Part shown: in pieces, positions 13,740-25,193 of the stretch | Layout: the number at the start of each line of letters is the position of its first letter | Numbering within the stretch: position 1 is the first letter of the stretch | Assembly: GCF_001724815.1 (NCBI RefSeq) | Contig: NZ_MEDO01000013.1 | Location: 1 to 63,221, forward strand | Direction: 5' to 3' | Length of the DNA: 63,221 bases | From: Arenimonas sp. SCN 70-307 | GTDB lineage: Bacteria > Pseudomonadota > Gammaproteobacteria > Xanthomonadales > Xanthomonadaceae | Notes under the pieces: generated by a model | Databases searched by the model: none | Told to the model about the DNA's origin: nothing | Seen by the model: the letters and a program-made list of their open reading frames with translations, nothing else | Translations under genes and position numbers: made by a program

Positions 13740-16644
13740 GCATTTTGCCGGCGCGCTGCTCGCCTTCCTGGCCGCGCTGCCGGCGGCACCGGCATTCGCG
13801 CTCGACGCCAAGCCGCTCGACAGCTACGCCCGCGAAGTCTGGACCACCCGCGACGGCCTGCCGCACAACCAGGTCAACGCCATCGCCCAGACGCCCGAGG
13901 GCTACCTGTGGTTCGCCACCTGGGAAGGCGTGGTGCGCTACAACGGCCAGGAGTTCCGCAGCTTCGGCCGCAACAACGTCGAAGCGCTGCGCGACAGCGG
14001 CATCCGCGCGGTCAGCGTCGGCCCCAGCGGCTCGCTGGTGGTGGCCACCTCGCGCGGCGGCGTGAGCGTGATGCGCGAGACCGGCTGGGTCACCTACACC
14101 CAGGCCGAGGGCCTGGCCCAGGACGAAACCTTCGCCGCCATCGAGGACCGCGCCGGCCGCCTGTGGGTCGGCACCGAAAGCCGCGGCGTCACCCGCATCG
14201 AAGGCGACCGCGCCACCAGCTTCACCGCCACGCAGGGCCTGCCGTCCGAGGTGACCTACGCCCTGCTCGAGGATGGTGGCGGCGCGGTCTGGGTCGGTAC
14301 GGGGCAGGGTATCGCCCGCATCGAAGGCGACCGCGTACAGGCCTTCGGCACCGACGCCGGCCTGCCGCGTGGCGCGGTCTTCAGCCTGGCGCTGGCGCCG
14401 GACGGGCGCCTCTATGCCGGCACCGAAGAAGGCCTGTACGTGGGGCAGGGCGGGCGCTTCGCGCTGGCCCACCCGGACGTCCCGCCCGTGGCCATCGCCA
14501 GCCTCGAGGTGGACGAGCAGGGCACGCTCTGGATCGGCACGGTCGACAGCGGCCTGATGCGCCTGGGCACCCGCGGCCTGGAACGCTACGGGGTCTCCGA
14601 CGGCCTGCCCAACAGCCGCGTCGCCTCGGTGTTCAATGACCGCGAAGGCAACCTCTGGGTCGGCACCAACGCCGGCCTGATGCGCTTTGCCGACACGCCC
14701 TTCGTCACCATCGACAGCCACAACGGCCTGTCGGACGACTACGTGCGCGCCCTGCTTGAGGGCCCGGACGGCGAAGTGCTGGTGGGCACCAGCCGTGGCC
14801 TCGACCGCTGGCAGGACGAGCGCGCCGAGCCGCTGGCGGGCCTCGAGCGCGACTCGGTGCTGAGCCTGGCGCGGGCGCGCAATGGCGACCTGTGGGTGGG
14901 CACGTACTCCACCGGTCTGGCGCGCTGGCGCGACGGCGCGGTGCGCGAGCGCCTGCTGGCAGGCTCGGGCCTGCCCTCGAACCAGGTGCGCGCGGTGGTC
15001 GAGGATGCCCAGGGGCAGCTCTGGATCGGCACCTCGCGCGGCCTGCTGCGCCGCGGCGGGCCCGGCGGCGACCGCGTGCTGGGCGAGCGCGACGGCCTGC
15101 CGCGCGATTTCGTGCTCAGCCTGTTCGCGGCTTCCGACGGGGCGGTCTGGGTGGGCACGTCCAACGGCGCGGCGCGCATCCTGGGTGACGACATCACCCG
15201 GCTCGACATTTCCGGCATGGACGAGGCGCAGGACGTATTCGGCATGCACGAGGACGCCGATGGCACGCTCTGGCTGGCCACCGACCGCGGCGTGCTGCGC
15301 TACCGCGGCCAGCGCCTGGACATCGTCGGCGGCAGCCAGGGCCTGCCGGTGGACGCGGTGTTCCAGGTGGTGGTCGACAGCTACGGCAACTTCTGGCTCA
15401 CCTCCAACGCCGGCGTGATCTATGTGCGCCGCGAAGACATGGAAGCCAGCGCCGACGGCCGCGCCAACCGCCTCGAGTACCAGCAGTTCGCCGAGGCCGA
15501 CGGCATGGGCAGCGCCCAGTGCAACGGCGGCGCCGGCCCGGCCGCGCTGCGCCTGGCCGACGGCAGCATCTGGGTGGCCACGGCCAAGGGCGTGGCGGTG
15601 GTGCAGCCCGACGAACTGCCGCGTTACCAGCTGGCCCCGCCGCCGGTGGTGATCGAAGGCCTGCGCGTGGACGACCGCAGCACCAATGCCGAGGGCGAGC
15701 TGGTGCTGCCGCCGGGCACGCGCAAGCTCGAGCTCGACTACGTGAGCCTGAGCTACCGAACGCCCGAGCAGATCCGCTACCGCTACCGACTCGAGGGCTT
15801 CGACAACGGCTGGGTCGAGCGGAACCAGCACCGCAACGCCCAGTACACCAACCTGCCGCCGGGCAAGTACCGCTTCCAGGTCAGCGCCGCCCAGCGCGGC
15901 AGCGGCTGGAGCCCGGAAACGGCCTCGGTGAGCTTCGAGATCGAGCCGCGCTTCTGGCAGCGGCCCTGGTTCCTGCCGGCGGCCGGCAGCCTGATGGCGC
16001 TCGTGCTGTTCGGGCTGTACCGCGCCCGCGTCGGCCAGCTCAAGGCCAGGGAGAGCCAGCTCAGTCGCCTGGTCGACGAACGCACGCGCGCCCTGAGCGA
16101 AAAGAACACCGAGCTCGAGCAGAAGAACGAAACCATCCGCAAGCAAAGCGAGGTCTTCGAGCAGCTCTCGCGCACCGACGGCCTCACCGGCCTGCCGAAC
16201 CGGCGCAGCATGGAGGAGTCGCTGGCTTCGGCCTGGCGGCGCGCGGTCACGGGTGGCGGGCCGGTGAGTTTTGGCCTGCTCGACATCGACCACTTCAAGC
16301 GCATCAACGACGGCTTTTCGCACGACGCCGGCGACGCCGTGCTCAGGCGCGTGGCGGCGGTGCTGCGCACCCGGCCGCAGGTGCAGGTGGCGCGCTGGGG
16401 TGGCGAGGAGTTCGCGCTGCTGTTCCCGGCCACGGGCCTGGCGCAGGCGCGGGCGCTGTCGGAGGAACTGCGCGCAGCCATCGAAGCCATCGACTGCAGC
16501 GACATCGCCCCGGGCCTGACGGTGACCGCCAGCATCGGCCTGGCCGACCGCGGCGCTCTCGCGCACCAGGAGAAGATGGTGTCGCTGGCCGACCAGCGCC
16601 TCTACGAAGCCAAGAACGCCGGCCGCAATCGCGTGGCCGGCTGA
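13726..16644 (+). CDS. Sensor diguanylate cyclase with two-component propeller
   Basis: Predicted 972-residue inner-membrane sensor. A signal sequence (about 1-25) is followed by a long periplasmic Reg_prop beta-propeller with many copies of the motif LWVGT/LWIGT (roughly 30-640), a Y_Y_Y domain (about 680-745), one transmembrane helix (about 752-772), a coiled coil, and a GGDEF domain at the C-terminus. The active-site motif is GGEEF at 892-896, an active variant. The inhibitory I-site RxxD is absent in front of it, so product inhibition may be weak. It makes cyclic di-GMP in response to an unknown periplasmic ligand. The ATG at 13726 lies inside the end of orn. Confidence 0.9.
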   Translation: MRRAEHFAGALLAFLAALPAAPAFALDAKPLDSYAREVWTTRDGLPHNQVNAIAQTPEGYLWFATWEGVVRYNGQEFRSFGRNNVEALRDSGIRAVSVGPSGSLVVATSRGGVSVMRETGWVTYTQAEGLAQDETFAAIEDRAGRLWVGTESRGVTRIEGDRATSFTATQGLPSEVTYALLEDGGGAVWVGTGQGIARIEGDRVQAFGTDAGLPRGAVFSLALAPDGRLYAGTEEGLYVGQGGRFALAHPDVPPVAIASLEVDEQGTLWIGTVDSGLMRLGTRGLERYGVSDGLPNSRVASVFNDREGNLWVGTNAGLMRFADTPFVTIDSHNGLSDDYVRALLEGPDGEVLVGTSRGLDRWQDERAEPLAGLERDSVLSLARARNGDLWVGTYSTGLARWRDGAVRERLLAGSGLPSNQVRAVVEDAQGQLWIGTSRGLLRRGGPGGDRVLGERDGLPRDFVLSLFAASDGAVWVGTSNGAARILGDDITRLDISGMDEAQDVFGMHEDADGTLWLATDRGVLRYRGQRLDIVGGSQGLPVDAVFQVVVDSYGNFWLTSNAGVIYVRREDMEASADGRANRLEYQQFAEADGMGSAQCNGGAGPAALRLADGSIWVATAKGVAVVQPDELPRYQLAPPPVVIEGLRVDDRSTNAEGELVLPPGTRKLELDYVSLSYRTPEQIRYRYRLEGFDNGWVERNQHRNAQYTNLPPGKYRFQVSAAQRGSGWSPETASVSFEIEPRFWQRPWFLPAAGSLMALVLFGLYRARVGQLKARESQLSRLVDERTRALSEKNTELEQKNETIRKQSEVFEQLSRTDGLTGLPNRRSMEESLASAWRRAVTGGGPVSFGLLDIDHFKRINDGFSHDAGDAVLRRVAAVLRTRPQVQVARWGGEEFALLFPATGLAQARALSEELRAAIEAIDCSDIAPGLTVTASIGLADRGALAHQEKMVSLADQRLYEAKNAGRNRVAG

Positions 16645-16660
16645 GGCGGGGCAGGGCGGC

Positions 16661-17614
16661 TCAGCCGCCCTTGCGTGGCGCCGCTTCCGATTCCGCCAGC
16701 GCCACCACCTGGGTGATCGGCAGGGTCTTGCCCTCGCCGTCGTGGTGGTAGATGTGCAGGTCGCGCTGCGGGAAGGGGATGGAGATGCCGCTCTCGTTGA
16801 AGCTGCGGTGCACGGCCTCGGTGAGGTCGCTGCGGGTGGCGACGAAGTCGGGCGTCTGCACCCAGGCGCGCAGCACCAGGTTCACGCTCGACTCGGCCAG
16901 GGCCGTCACCAGCACCTCCGGCGCGGGATCGCGCAGCACCTTGTCGTGCGCCGCGGCCAGGCCCAGCAGCACCTCGCGGGCCTTGCGGATGTCGTCCTCG
17001 TAGCCGATGCCCACCGGCAGGTCGATGCGGCGCTGCGGGCGCGAGGTGAAATTGACGATCGGCTGGGTGGTGATCTGGCTGTTGGGCAGGATGATGTCGT
17101 GGTTCTGGTAGGCGCGCAGCAGGGTCTGGAAGATGTTGACCCGCTCGACCACGCCCTCCTTGCCGGCGATCTCGACGGCGTCGCCGGCGCGGAAGGGGCG
17201 CAGCACGATCAGCATCACGCCCGAGGCGATGTTCGAGAGCGAATCCTTCAGCGCCAGGCCGATGGCCAGGCCCGCGGCGCCCAGCACCGCCAGCAGCGAG
17301 GTGGTGGGCACGCCAACCGCATCGAGCACGGCCACCAGCACCACCACCAGGCCCAGCACGCGGGCGAAATTGCGCAGGAAGTCGCGCAGGATCTGCTCCA
17401 TGCCGGCCCGCACCAGCACGCGGTCGAGGCCGCGGGTGAGCAGCTTCACCACCCACCAGCCGGCCAGGCCGACGGCCACCGCCAGCGCGGCGCGCACCAG
17501 CCAGGGGTTGGCGCCCAGCGACTCGACCAGGGTGGTTTCCAGACCCCCGAGCGGCGAGACCACCTCGGCGGCGGCTTCGCTGGCGTCGGAAGCGGGCGGG
17601 GTCGGCTGGGTCAT
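16661..17614 (-). CDS. Small-conductance mechanosensitive channel (MscS family)
   Basis: A 317-residue MscS-type channel. After a hydrophilic N-terminus come three membrane helices; the pore helix TM3 reads LLAVLGAAGLAIGLALKDSL near residue 120. It is followed by the beta-domain signature FRAGDAVEIAGKEGVVERV and a C-terminal alpha/beta vestibule. The ATG at 17614 is preferred over an upstream start because the extra residues do not fit the family. It lies 13 bases after ppsA on the same strand, so it may be co-transcribed. Confidence 0.92.
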   Translation of the reverse strand: MTQPTPPASDASEAAAEVVSPLGGLETTLVESLGANPWLVRAALAVAVGLAGWWVVKLLTRGLDRVLVRAGMEQILRDFLRNFARVLGLVVVLVAVLDAVGVPTTSLLAVLGAAGLAIGLALKDSLSNIASGVMLIVLRPFRAGDAVEIAGKEGVVERVNIFQTLLRAYQNHDIILPNSQITTQPIVNFTSRPQRRIDLPVGIGYEDDIRKAREVLLGLAAAHDKVLRDPAPEVLVTALAESSVNLVLRAWVQTPDFVATRSDLTEAVHRSFNESGISIPFPQRDLHIYHHDGEGKTLPITQVVALAESEAAPRKGG

Positions 17615-17627
17615 CCCTGTGGCGTAC

Positions 17628-20000
17628 TCAGCTGGCCTTGAGCTTGGCCAGGCGCAGCCAGGTGTCAATCACGGTGTCGGGGTTGAGCGACACCGACTCG
17701 ATGCCCTGCTGCATCAGCCACTCGGCCAGGTCGGGGTGGTCGGACGGGCCCTGGCCGCAGATGCCGATGTACTTGCCCTTGGCGCGGGCGGCGCCGATGG
17801 CCATCGACAGCAGCTTCTTCACCGCCGGGTCGCGCTCGTCGAACAGGTTGGCGACGATGCCCGAGTCGCGGTCCAGGCCCAGGCTGAGCTGGGTGAGGTC
17901 GTTCGAACCGATCGAGAAGCCGTCGAAGATCTCGAGGAACTCGTCGGCCAGCAGGGCGTTCGAGGGCACCTCGCACATCATGATCACCTTCAGGCCGTTC
18001 TCGCCGCGCCTGAGGCCATTGGCCTCGAGCGCCGCGATCACGGCGCGGCCCTCGTCGAGGGTGCGTACGAACGGGATCATGATCCAGCAGTTCGTGAGGC
18101 CCATCTCGTCGCGCACCTTGCGCACGGCGCGGCACTCGAGCGCGAAGCAGTCGCGGAAGTCCGGGTGCACGTAGCGCGAGGCGCCACGGAAGCCGATCAT
18201 CGGGTTCTCTTCGTGCGGCTCGTAGGCCTTGCCGCCGACCAGGTTGGCGTACTCGTTGGACTTGAAGTCCGACAGGCGCACGATCACCGCGTTGGGCGCG
18301 AACGCCGCCGTCAGCGTGGCGATGCCCTCGGCCAGGCGCTCGACGTAGAAGCTCACCGGGTCGGCATAACCGGCGGTGATCTGGTCGATCTGCTTCTTGA
18401 GCTCGGCCGGCTGCTTGTCGTACTCGAGCAGGGCGCGCGGGTGCACGCCGATCTGGCGGGCGATGATGAACTCCAGGCGCGCCAGGCCGATGCCCTGGTT
18501 GGGCAACTGGGCGAAGTCGAAGGCGCGCTCGGGGTTGCCGACGTTCATCATGATCTTCAGCGGTGCCGGCGGCATGTTGCCCAGGTCGGTGGTCGTGACC
18601 TCGAAGCCGAGCTTGCCCGCGTAGATGTAGCCGGTGTCGCCCTCGGCGCAGCTGACGGTGACTTCGGCGCCGTCGGGGATGGTCTGCATCGCATCGCCCG
18701 TGCCCACCACGGCCGGCACGCCCAGCTCGCGGGCGATGATGGCCGCGTGGCAGGTGCGGCCGCCGCGGTTGGTGACGATGGCGGCGGCGCGCTTCATGAT
18801 CGGCTCCCAGTCGGGGTCGGTCATGTCGGCCACCAGCACGTCGCCGGGCTGGAACTTGCTCATCTCGGCCAGGTTGCGCACGATCCGCGCCGTGCCGGCG
18901 CCGATCTTGTGGCCGATGGCGCGGCCTTCCGACAGCACTTCGCCGCGGCGCTCGAGGTGGAAACGCTCGATCTGGGTGGCATGGGCGCGCGAGCGCACCG
19001 TCTCCGGGCGGGCCTGCAGGATGTAGAGCTTGCCGGTGTGGCCGTCCTTGCCCCATTCGATGTCCATCGGGCGGCCGTAGTGCTGCTCGATGGTGAGCGC
19101 CTGGCGCGAGAGTTCCTCGACGTCGGCGTCGGTGATCGAGAAGCGGCTGCGCAATTCGGCCGGCACCGGCTCGGTGCGCACGCGCTCGCCCGGGACGTCG
19201 GAATAGACCATGCGGATCTGCTTGCTGCCGAGGTTGCGGCGCAGCACCGCCGGCTTGCCCTCGCGCAGCGTGGGCTTGTAGACGTAGAACTCGTCGGGGT
19301 TGACCGCGCCCTGCACGACCATCTCGCCCAGGCCGTAGCTGGCGGTGACGAAGACCACGTCGCGGAAGCCCGACTCGGTGTCGAGCGTGAACAGCACGCC
19401 CGAGGCGCCGACGTCGGAGCGCACCATCAGCTGCACGCCGGCCGAGAGGAACACGTCTTCGTGCTTGAAGCCGTGGTGCACGCGGTAGGCGATGGCGCGG
19501 TCGTTGTAGAGGCTGGCGAAGACTTCCTTCACCTTGTGGACGACGTCGTCCTCGCCGGTGACGTTGAGGAAGGTCTCCTGCTGGCCGGCGAAGCTGGCGT
19601 CGGGCAGGTCCTCGGCGGTGGCGGAGGAGCGCACGGCCACGGCCAGGGCCGGGTCGCCGGCCTCGGCGCAGAGCTGGCGGTAGGCCTGGCGGATGGACTG
19701 GTCGAGCTGCGGCTGCAGCGGGGCGTCAATCACCCAGCCGCGGATCTCGGCGCCGGCGGCGACCAGCGCGTCCACGTCCTCGACGTCGAGCGCGCCCAGG
19801 CGGTCGTAGATGCGCTGGTGCAGGTCGTTGAAGGCGATGAATTCACGGAAGGCGTCGGCCGTGGTGGCGAAGCCGCCGGGCACCGAGACGCCCAGGTGGG
19901 CCAGCTGGCCGATCATCTCGCCGAGCGAGGAGTTCTTGCCGCCGACCTGGGCCAGGTCGGAAAGGCGGAGTTCGTGCAGCCAGAGGACGTCGGCGTTCAA
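17628..20000 (-). CDS. ppsA: Phosphoenolpyruvate synthase
   Basis: Converts pyruvate, ATP and water to PEP, AMP and phosphate during gluconeogenesis. The 790 residues hold an N-terminal ATP-grasp domain, the swivelling phosphohistidine domain with [15 protein letters not shown] and catalytic His418, and a C-terminal PEP/pyruvate TIM barrel with GSNDLTQ and [12 protein letters not shown]. It is divergent from ppsR, its regulator, with 159 bases between the genes. Confidence 0.97.
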   Translation of the reverse strand: MNADVLWLHELRLSDLAQVGGKNSSLGEMIGQLAHLGVSVPGGFATTADAFREFIAFNDLHQRIYDRLGALDVEDVDALVAAGAEIRGWVIDAPLQPQLDQSIRQAYRQLCAEAGDPALAVAVRSSATAEDLPDASFAGQQETFLNVTGEDDVVHKVKEVFASLYNDRAIAYRVHHGFKHEDVFLSAGVQLMVRSDVGASGVLFTLDTESGFRDVVFVTASYGLGEMVVQGAVNPDEFYVYKPTLREGKPAVLRRNLGSKQIRMVYSDVPGERVRTEPVPAELRSRFSITDADVEELSRQALTIEQHYGRPMDIEWGKDGHTGKLYILQARPETVRSRAHATQIERFHLERRGEVLSEGRAIGHKIGAGTARIVRNLAEMSKFQPGDVLVADMTDPDWEPIMKRAAAIVTNRGGRTCHAAIIARELGVPAVVGTGDAMQTIPDGAEVTVSCAEGDTGYIYAGKLGFEVTTTDLGNMPPAPLKIMMNVGNPERAFDFAQLPNQGIGLARLEFIIARQIGVHPRALLEYDKQPAELKKQIDQITAGYADPVSFYVERLAEGIATLTAAFAPNAVIVRLSDFKSNEYANLVGGKAYEPHEENPMIGFRGASRYVHPDFRDCFALECRAVRKVRDEMGLTNCWIMIPFVRTLDEGRAVIAALEANGLRRGENGLKVIMMCEVPSNALLADEFLEIFDGFSIGSNDLTQLSLGLDRDSGIVANLFDERDPAVKKLLSMAIGAARAKGKYIGICGQGPSDHPDLAEWLMQQGIESVSLNPDTVIDTWLRLAKLKAS

Positions 20001-20159
20001 GGAGGGCTCCGTGCGCTCGGGGCCGGGCGACCGGAGGGGGACGCCCCGCGTACGATGGAATCAAGCTGCGTATGATGCGACCCACGGGCGCGTCATACAA
20101 GCTTGAATTGTCTAGGGAATCATGCCGAGGCGGGGCTTTCGGCGGGAGGAAACAGCGGC

Positions 20160-20981
20160 ATGGAAGGGGTTCGCCACGTCTTTTACGTCTCCGACGGCAC
20201 CGGCATCACCGCCGAGACTATCGGCCACAGCCTGCTGACCCAGTTCAACGGCATCGAATTCGCCACCCGGCGCATCGCCTTCGTCGACAGCGTCGAAAAG
20301 GCCGAGGCCGCCGTGGCCCAGATCAGGACGGCCGAGCTGGCCAGCGGCCTGCGCCCGGTGGTGGTGAACACCGTGGTCGACCCCGAACTCAATGGCCTGC
20401 TGGCCGCCAGCGGGGCGCTGATGCTCGACGTGTTCGCGCCCTTCATCAGCCCGCTCGAACAGGAGCTGTCGCAAAAGCGCCAGCCGCGCGTGGGCCACGC
20501 CCACGGCCTGGTGGACTTCGCCGCCTACGAGCAGCGCATCAACGCCACCAACTACGCGCTCACCCACGACGACGGCATGGACGTGCACTACGACGACGCC
20601 GACGTGATCCTGGTGGGCGTGTCGCGTTCGGGCAAGACGCCCACGTGCCTGTACCTGGCGCTGCACTACGGCGTGAAGGCCGCGAACTATCCGCTCACCA
20701 TCGAGGACCTCGAGGGGCGCGAGCTGCCTCGGCGCCTGCGCAAGCACCGCAGCAAGCTCTTCGGCCTGACCATCGACCCCATCCGCCTGCAGCAGATCCG
20801 CCAGGAGCGCCGGCCGAACTCGCGCTACGCCACGCTCGACACCTGCCGCTCCGAAGTCATTGCCGCCGAGGCGATGTTCCGCCAGGAGAACATTCCGGTG
20901 CTGTCCACCACGCACACCTCGATCGAGGAAATCTCGGGCAAGGTGCTGGCGCAACTGGGCATCCACCGGCACATGTTCTGA
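20160..20981 (+). CDS. ppsR: PEP synthase regulatory kinase/pyrophosphorylase
   Basis: Bifunctional DUF299 protein that inactivates PpsA by ADP-dependent threonine phosphorylation and reactivates it by phosphate-dependent dephosphorylation. The 273 residues begin [19 protein letters not shown] and have the P-loop GVSRSGKT at 153-160. The ATG at 20160 follows a GGGAGGA ribosome site; an upstream in-frame ATG at 20103 lacks one. Divergent orientation to ppsA supports the assignment. Confidence 0.94.
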   Translation: MEGVRHVFYVSDGTGITAETIGHSLLTQFNGIEFATRRIAFVDSVEKAEAAVAQIRTAELASGLRPVVVNTVVDPELNGLLAASGALMLDVFAPFISPLEQELSQKRQPRVGHAHGLVDFAAYEQRINATNYALTHDDGMDVHYDDADVILVGVSRSGKTPTCLYLALHYGVKAANYPLTIEDLEGRELPRRLRKHRSKLFGLTIDPIRLQQIRQERRPNSRYATLDTCRSEVIAAEAMFRQENIPVLSTTHTSIEEISGKVLAQLGIHRHMF

Positions 20982-21019
20982 GCCGCGGACGCCGCCGGGA
21001 CGCGTGCTAGCATCGGGCC

Positions 21020-21520
21020 ATGCACGCCCCGGCGCCCAAGCATCCGCACCTGCCGCGACTGAGCCGCTTCCAGTGGCTGATGGGCCTTTACGGCGAGAAT
21101 TTCCAGCGCCTGACGCGCATGTTCCAGCCGCAGGTGCTGGCGCCGGGCCGCTATGTTTCCCGCGTCGAGGGCGGACTGGACCTGCACCTGGAGGTGCTGG
21201 CGCTGCATGCGTACACGGTGGAACTGCGGCTGAGCTACGCCATGCTCGACCCGGCCACCGGCCAGCCCGACCCTTCGGCCTACGTGCGCCTGTACCGCGA
21301 CGCCCGCCAGGCCGAGGCCACGCACTGCTACATCGGCCGCCGCTGGCAGGACGTCCTGGGCCTGCGCCCGAACGTGCAGGTGATGGTGGGCCACCGCCTG
21401 CGAATGAACGGCTTCCTCAACAAGTGGCTCGACTATCTTGAAGGGCAGGGGCACGGCCCCCACACCCTGGCCGAGGCGGGTCCGGCGCCGGCCGACGAAA
21501 AAAATGCAGCCTGTGCTTGA
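21020..21520 (+). CDS. DUF1249 family protein
   Basis: Protein of 166 residues matching DUF1249, recognised by the LMGLYGENFQRL motif near residue 27, YTVELRLSYAM near 75 and NGFLNKWLDYL near 140. The family is widespread in gammaproteobacteria and uncharacterised. It is soluble with no signal peptide. The tRNA promoter begins inside its last codons. Confidence 0.75.
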   Translation: MHAPAPKHPHLPRLSRFQWLMGLYGENFQRLTRMFQPQVLAPGRYVSRVEGGLDLHLEVLALHAYTVELRLSYAMLDPATGQPDPSAYVRLYRDARQAEATHCYIGRRWQDVLGLRPNVQVMVGHRLRMNGFLNKWLDYLEGQGHGPHTLAEAGPAPADEKNAACA

Positions 21521-21545
21521 CGAGCCTGTCGCGCCTGACTAAACT
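21517..21545 (+). promoter_or_regulatory. Promoter of the tRNA-Ala/tRNA-Glu operon
   Basis: A TTGACG hexamer (21517-21522) and TAAACT (21540-21545) are separated by exactly 17 bases, a good sigma-70 promoter. The expected start site lies about ten bases before the first tRNA. Confidence 0.75.
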
Positions 21546-21563
21546 TTCGCTTCTTCCTTCGGT

Positions 21564-21639
<76 letters not shown>

Positions 21640-21648
21640 CCGATTTAA

Positions 21649-21724
21649 GTCCCCATCGTCTAGAGGCCTAGGACATTACCCTTTCACGGTAGCGACCGGG
21701 GTTCGAATCCCCGTGGGGACGCCA
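21649..21724 (+). tRNA. tRNA-Glu (anticodon TTC)
   Basis: A 76-base cloverleaf with acceptor GTCCCCA pairing TGGGGAC, anticodon loop CTTTCAC (anticodon TTC), T-loop GGTTCGAATCC and encoded CCA. It lies nine bases after tRNA-Ala and shares its transcript. Confidence 0.97.
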
Positions 21725-21738
21725 AGAGTGAAGCCTCG

Positions 21739-21770
21739 AAAGCCCGGTCCGAAAGACCGGGCTTTTTCTT
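21739..21770 (+). terminator. Rho-independent terminator of the tRNA operon
   Basis: An 11-bp stem (AAAGCCCGGTC with GACCGGGCTTT) closes a CGAAA loop and is followed by a T-rich run. It ends the two-tRNA transcript. Confidence 0.88.
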
Positions 21771-21798
21771 TGCGCGATTGCCGGGGACACTCCAGGAC

Positions 21799-22461
21799 AT
21801 GGCCCACGCGAACTCCAAACACCAGATCCTCCTCGCCGTGTTGCCGCTGGCCGAGGCCGCGGGCCAGCCGGCCTGGCTCGACGCCGGCGAGCAGGCGCGC
21901 CTCGACGGCATGGCCTCGCCGCTGCGGCGGCGGCAGTTCCTGGCCGGGCATGGCCTGGCGCGGCGCCTGGCCGAATCGCTGGCCGGCCGGCCCGCCGGCG
22001 AATGGCGCTGGTCGGTCGACGACGGACAGCGGCGCCGGCTGGTGCACGTTGACGGCGAGGCGCTCTTCGTTTCCGTCAGCCATTCCGGCGACCACGTGGC
22101 CGCCGCCGTGGGCCGCAAGGCGCTGGGGTTGGACCTGGAATGCGACCCGCGCGAACGCGACTGGGCCGGACTGGCCCGCAGCCTGTTCGAGCCGTCGCTG
22201 GTCGATGGCGTCGGCGCCGACCCGGCCGCGTTCCGCCGCGCCTGGGCCCTGGCCGAGGCCGAGGCCAAGCGTTCTGGCGATGGCATCCAGCGTGCCTGGC
22301 TGCGCCGCCTGCTCATGGAACCCGCGAACCGTCCTGACGCCGAGGCCTGGACCTGGCCCCTGGCGGGGCAGGGCACGCTGGCTCTCGCGGCCTGGCCGGG
22401 CGCGACCGTCGAGGGTGGGCCGGGCGTGCCGCAGGCCTGGCGCTACCGCCTGGCCGGCTGA
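21799..22461 (+). CDS. 4'-phosphopantetheinyl transferase family protein
   Basis: A 220-residue Sfp-like enzyme that would transfer phosphopantetheine from CoA to a carrier protein. Visible motifs are SVSHSGDHVAAAVG, GLDLECDPRERDW with the Mg2+-binding Asp and Glu, and RAWALAEAEAK in place of the usual W-x-x-KEA-x-x-K. The shift in the last motif may mark a divergent subgroup. The ATG at 21799 has only a close-spaced AGGA; a TTG seven codons upstream is also open. The 3' end overlaps cueR by 19 bases in convergent orientation. No carrier protein gene is in the window. Confidence 0.75.
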   Translation: MAHANSKHQILLAVLPLAEAAGQPAWLDAGEQARLDGMASPLRRRQFLAGHGLARRLAESLAGRPAGEWRWSVDDGQRRRLVHVDGEALFVSVSHSGDHVAAAVGRKALGLDLECDPRERDWAGLARSLFEPSLVDGVGADPAAFRRAWALAEAEAKRSGDGIQRAWLRRLLMEPANRPDAEAWTWPLAGQGTLALAAWPGATVEGGPGVPQAWRYRLAG

Positions 22462-22910
22462 GGCGCTTCGCCGCCGGCGAGGTCGTCGAGGATCGGGCAG
22501 TCGGGCCGCTCGTCGCCGTGGCAGTGCCGGGCCAGCGACTGCAGCGTGCGCTGCATGGCCTGCATCTCGCCGATGCGCGCTTCGAGGTCGGCGGCGTGCG
22601 CCAATGCCAGCTGCTTGACCTCGGCGCTGCTGCGGCCCGGGTCGGACCACAGGCCCAGCAGCTGGGCGATCTGGGCCATCGAGAACCCCAGCGTGCGTGC
22701 CCGCCGGATGAAACGCAGGCGGTGCAGGTCGGCCTCGCTGTAGAGCCGGTAGTTGGCGAACGTGCGGTTGGCCGGCGGGATCAGGCCGGTGGCCTCGTAG
22801 TGCCGGATCATCTTGGCCGAAACGCCCGACAGCGCCGAGGCCTCGCCGATGTTGTGCAGGCCCCGGGCCTTGGCGTCGCCGAGCTCGGGCCGGATCGTTC
22901 GCTTGGACAT
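22443..22910 (-). CDS. cueR: Copper-responsive MerR-family regulator CueR
   Basis: A 155-residue MerR-type activator. The winged helix-turn-helix is near residues 18-60 (NIGEASALSGVSAKMIRHYE), followed by the long dimerisation helix. The metal loop has Cys130 and Cys138 seven residues apart, the CueR spacing for Cu(I). It lies ten bases downstream of copA on the same strand, so it is probably co-transcribed and autoregulated from the promoter at 25153-25183. The N-terminal extension of about 15 residues is longer than in E. coli CueR. Confidence 0.9.
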   Translation of the reverse strand: MSKRTIRPELGDAKARGLHNIGEASALSGVSAKMIRHYEATGLIPPANRTFANYRLYSEADLHRLRFIRRARTLGFSMAQIAQLLGLWSDPGRSSAEVKQLALAHAADLEARIGEMQAMQRTLQSLARHCHGDERPDCPILDDLAGGEAPQPARR

Positions 22911-22920
22911 GGCGTTCTCC

Positions 22921-25122
22921 TCAGTGCCGGGCGCGCGGCGTCCAGCGCCGCAAGAGCAGGGTATTGGACACGACGCTCACGCTCGAGAGCGCCATCGCCG
23001 CGCCGGCCACCACGGGGTTGAGCAGGCCAGCGGCGGCCAGCGGGATGCCGACGACGTTGTAGATGAAGGCCCAGAACAGGTTCTGGTGGATCTTGCGCGT
23101 GGTGCGGCGCGAGACGTCGATGGCGTCGGCCACCAGGCGCGGGTCGCCGCGCATCAGGGTGACGCCGGCCGCATGCATGGCCACGTCGGTGCCGCCGCCC
23201 ATCGCGAAGCCGACGTGGGCCGCCGCCAGCGCCGGCGCGTCGTTGACGCCGTCGCCGACCATGGCCACGTGTCCCTGGCGCGCCAGTTCGCGCACGACCT
23301 CGGCCTTGTCGGCCGGCAGCACGTCGGCGCGCACGTCGTCGTCGGGAATACCCAGCGCACGGGCCACCGACAGGGCGGCGCCGCGGTTGTCGCCGGACAC
23401 CATCACCGTGCGCAGGCCCTGCGACCGCAGCGCGGCGATGGCCTCCCTGGCCTCGGGCCGCGGCGGGTCGCCGAAGGCCAGCAAGCCCTCCAGTTGCCAA
23501 CCGCCGTCGCGCTCCGACGCCAGCCAGGAGACCGAGCGTCCCTTGCCGGCCTCGGCTTCGCCGTCGGTGGCGAGGGCGCCCAGTGCGACGCCCCGCTCCT
23601 GCATCAGGCGGCTGCTGCCCAACACCAGGCGCTGGCCCTCGATTCGGCCTTCGAGGCCGCGACCCTGCAGCGCGGTGATGCCCTGCGCCGGCGCGGGCAG
23701 CGCGCCCGCGGCCGTGGCGGCGCTGACCACGGCCCGCGCCAGCGGATGTTCGCTGCCGAGCTGGAGCGCGGCGGCGCGCTGCAGCAGGCGGGTGTGGTTG
23801 CCGTCGGTCGCGCGCAGCGCCACCAGTTCGGGCTTGCCCGCGGTAAGCGTGCCGGTCTTGTCGAAGGCGACGATGCGCAGGGTGCGCGTGGTTTCCAGCG
23901 CCTCGGCATCCTTGATCAGGATGCCGGCCTGGGCCGCGACGCCGGTGCCGGCCATGATGGCCGTGGGCGTGGCCAGGCCCAGCGCGCAGGGGCACGCGAT
24001 GACCAGCACGGCCACCGCGTTGAGCGTGGCCTGGGTCCAGTCGCCGGACGCAAACCCCCAGCCGAGCAGCGTCGCGAGCGCGATCACGACGACGACCGGC
24101 ACGAACACGGCGCTGACGCGATCGACGATGCGCTGGATCGGCGCCTTCTTCGCCTGCGCGTCCTCCACCAGCCGGATGATGCGCGCCAGCGCCGACTCGG
24201 CGCCCACGGCGGTGGTGCGCAGCACCAGCCGGCCTTCGGCGTTCACGGCGCCGCCGGTGACGTGGTCGCCGGGCTCCTTGGCCACCGGCAGGGATTCGCC
24301 GCTGAGCAGCGACTCGTCGGCATGGCTGCGGCCCTCGAGCACCTCGCCATCGACCGGGAAACGTTCGCCGGGCAGCACCACCACGAGGTCGCCCGTGCGC
24401 ACGGTGGCGACCGGCACCTCGGCCTCGCGGCCATTGCGGTGGCGCAGGCGCGCGGTCGCCGGGCGCAGCGCCTGCAGGGCGCGGATGGCCTCGGTGGTCT
24501 GGCGCTTGGCGCGGGCCTCGAGCCACTTGCCCATCAGGATGAGCGTGATGATGACCGCCGAGGCCTCGAAATAAAGCGGCGGCTCGCCGTGGTGCGGCTG
24601 GGAGAACAGCAGGTGGTAGACGCTGAGGCCGTAGCCGGCGCTGGTGCCGATGGCCACCAGCAGGTCCATGTTGCCGCTGCGCGCCTTCAGCGCCTTCCAG
24701 CCGGCGCGGTAGAAGCGCGCACCGAGCCAGAACTGCACCGGCGTGGCCAGGGCGAACTGCCACCAGCCCGGCAGCGCCCAGTGCCCGCCGAAGGGCATGG
24801 CCAGCATCGGCAGCACCAGCGGCAGCGAGAGCAGCGCCGCCAGCGCCAGGTGCCGTCGCTCGCGCGCTGCGGCATCGCTGGCGGGCGGCGGGGCGCTGTC
24901 GCCATCGAGCGGCAGCGCTTCGTAACCAGCCTGCTTCACGGCTTCGACCAGTGGCTCCGGTCCGACGCTGCCGTCGGTGGCCACCGACGCGGTGTCGGTG
25001 GCCAGGTTCACGCTGGCGGCGCTGACGCCGGGCACCTGCGCCAGCGCCTTCTCCACCCGGCCTGCGCAGGAGGCGCAGGTCATTCCACGGACGGCGAATC
25101 TCAGTTCAGCGGGGGAGGGCAT
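22921..25122 (-). CDS. copA: Copper-exporting P1B-1 ATPase CopA
   Basis: A 733-residue inner-membrane Cu(I) exporter. A single N-terminal HMA domain has GMTCASC (13-19). Further motifs are SGES (274-277), the transport motif CPC (377-379), phosphorylation site DKTGT (421-425) and GDGVNDAP near residue 640. It is preceded by its own CueR-type promoter and followed by cueR. Confidence 0.96.
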   Translation of the reverse strand: MPSPAELRFAVRGMTCASCAGRVEKALAQVPGVSAASVNLATDTASVATDGSVGPEPLVEAVKQAGYEALPLDGDSAPPPASDAAARERRHLALAALLSLPLVLPMLAMPFGGHWALPGWWQFALATPVQFWLGARFYRAGWKALKARSGNMDLLVAIGTSAGYGLSVYHLLFSQPHHGEPPLYFEASAVIITLILMGKWLEARAKRQTTEAIRALQALRPATARLRHRNGREAEVPVATVRTGDLVVVLPGERFPVDGEVLEGRSHADESLLSGESLPVAKEPGDHVTGGAVNAEGRLVLRTTAVGAESALARIIRLVEDAQAKKAPIQRIVDRVSAVFVPVVVVIALATLLGWGFASGDWTQATLNAVAVLVIACPCALGLATPTAIMAGTGVAAQAGILIKDAEALETTRTLRIVAFDKTGTLTAGKPELVALRATDGNHTRLLQRAAALQLGSEHPLARAVVSAATAAGALPAPAQGITALQGRGLEGRIEGQRLVLGSSRLMQERGVALGALATDGEAEAGKGRSVSWLASERDGGWQLEGLLAFGDPPRPEAREAIAALRSQGLRTVMVSGDNRGAALSVARALGIPDDDVRADVLPADKAEVVRELARQGHVAMVGDGVNDAPALAAAHVGFAMGGGTDVAMHAAGVTLMRGDPRLVADAIDVSRRTTRKIHQNLFWAFIYNVVGIPLAAAGLLNPVVAGAAMALSSVSVVSNTLLLRRWTPRARH

Positions 25123-25152
25123 GGCGGCGGACCTTGTCGGGGAGGGAGCCCC

Positions 25153-25183
25153 AGCTTCGGCCTTCCCATCATGGGAGGGTCAA
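25153..25183 (-). promoter_or_regulatory. CueR-type promoter of copA
   Basis: Read on the minus strand: TTGACC (25183-25178), a 19-base spacer containing the dyad CTCCCATGATGGGAAGG, then GAAGCT as -10 (25158-25153). The overlong 19-base spacer with a centred dyad is the hallmark of MerR-family activation, and the dyad resembles known CueR boxes of copA genes. The expected leader before the copA ATG is about 24 bases. Confidence 0.8.
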
Positions 25184-25193
25184 GCCCGGGTGC

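Noticed and set aside
17133-20075. Long plus-strand frame across mscS and ppsA
   Set aside because: Shadow of two conserved minus-strand genes; no start signal and no motif.
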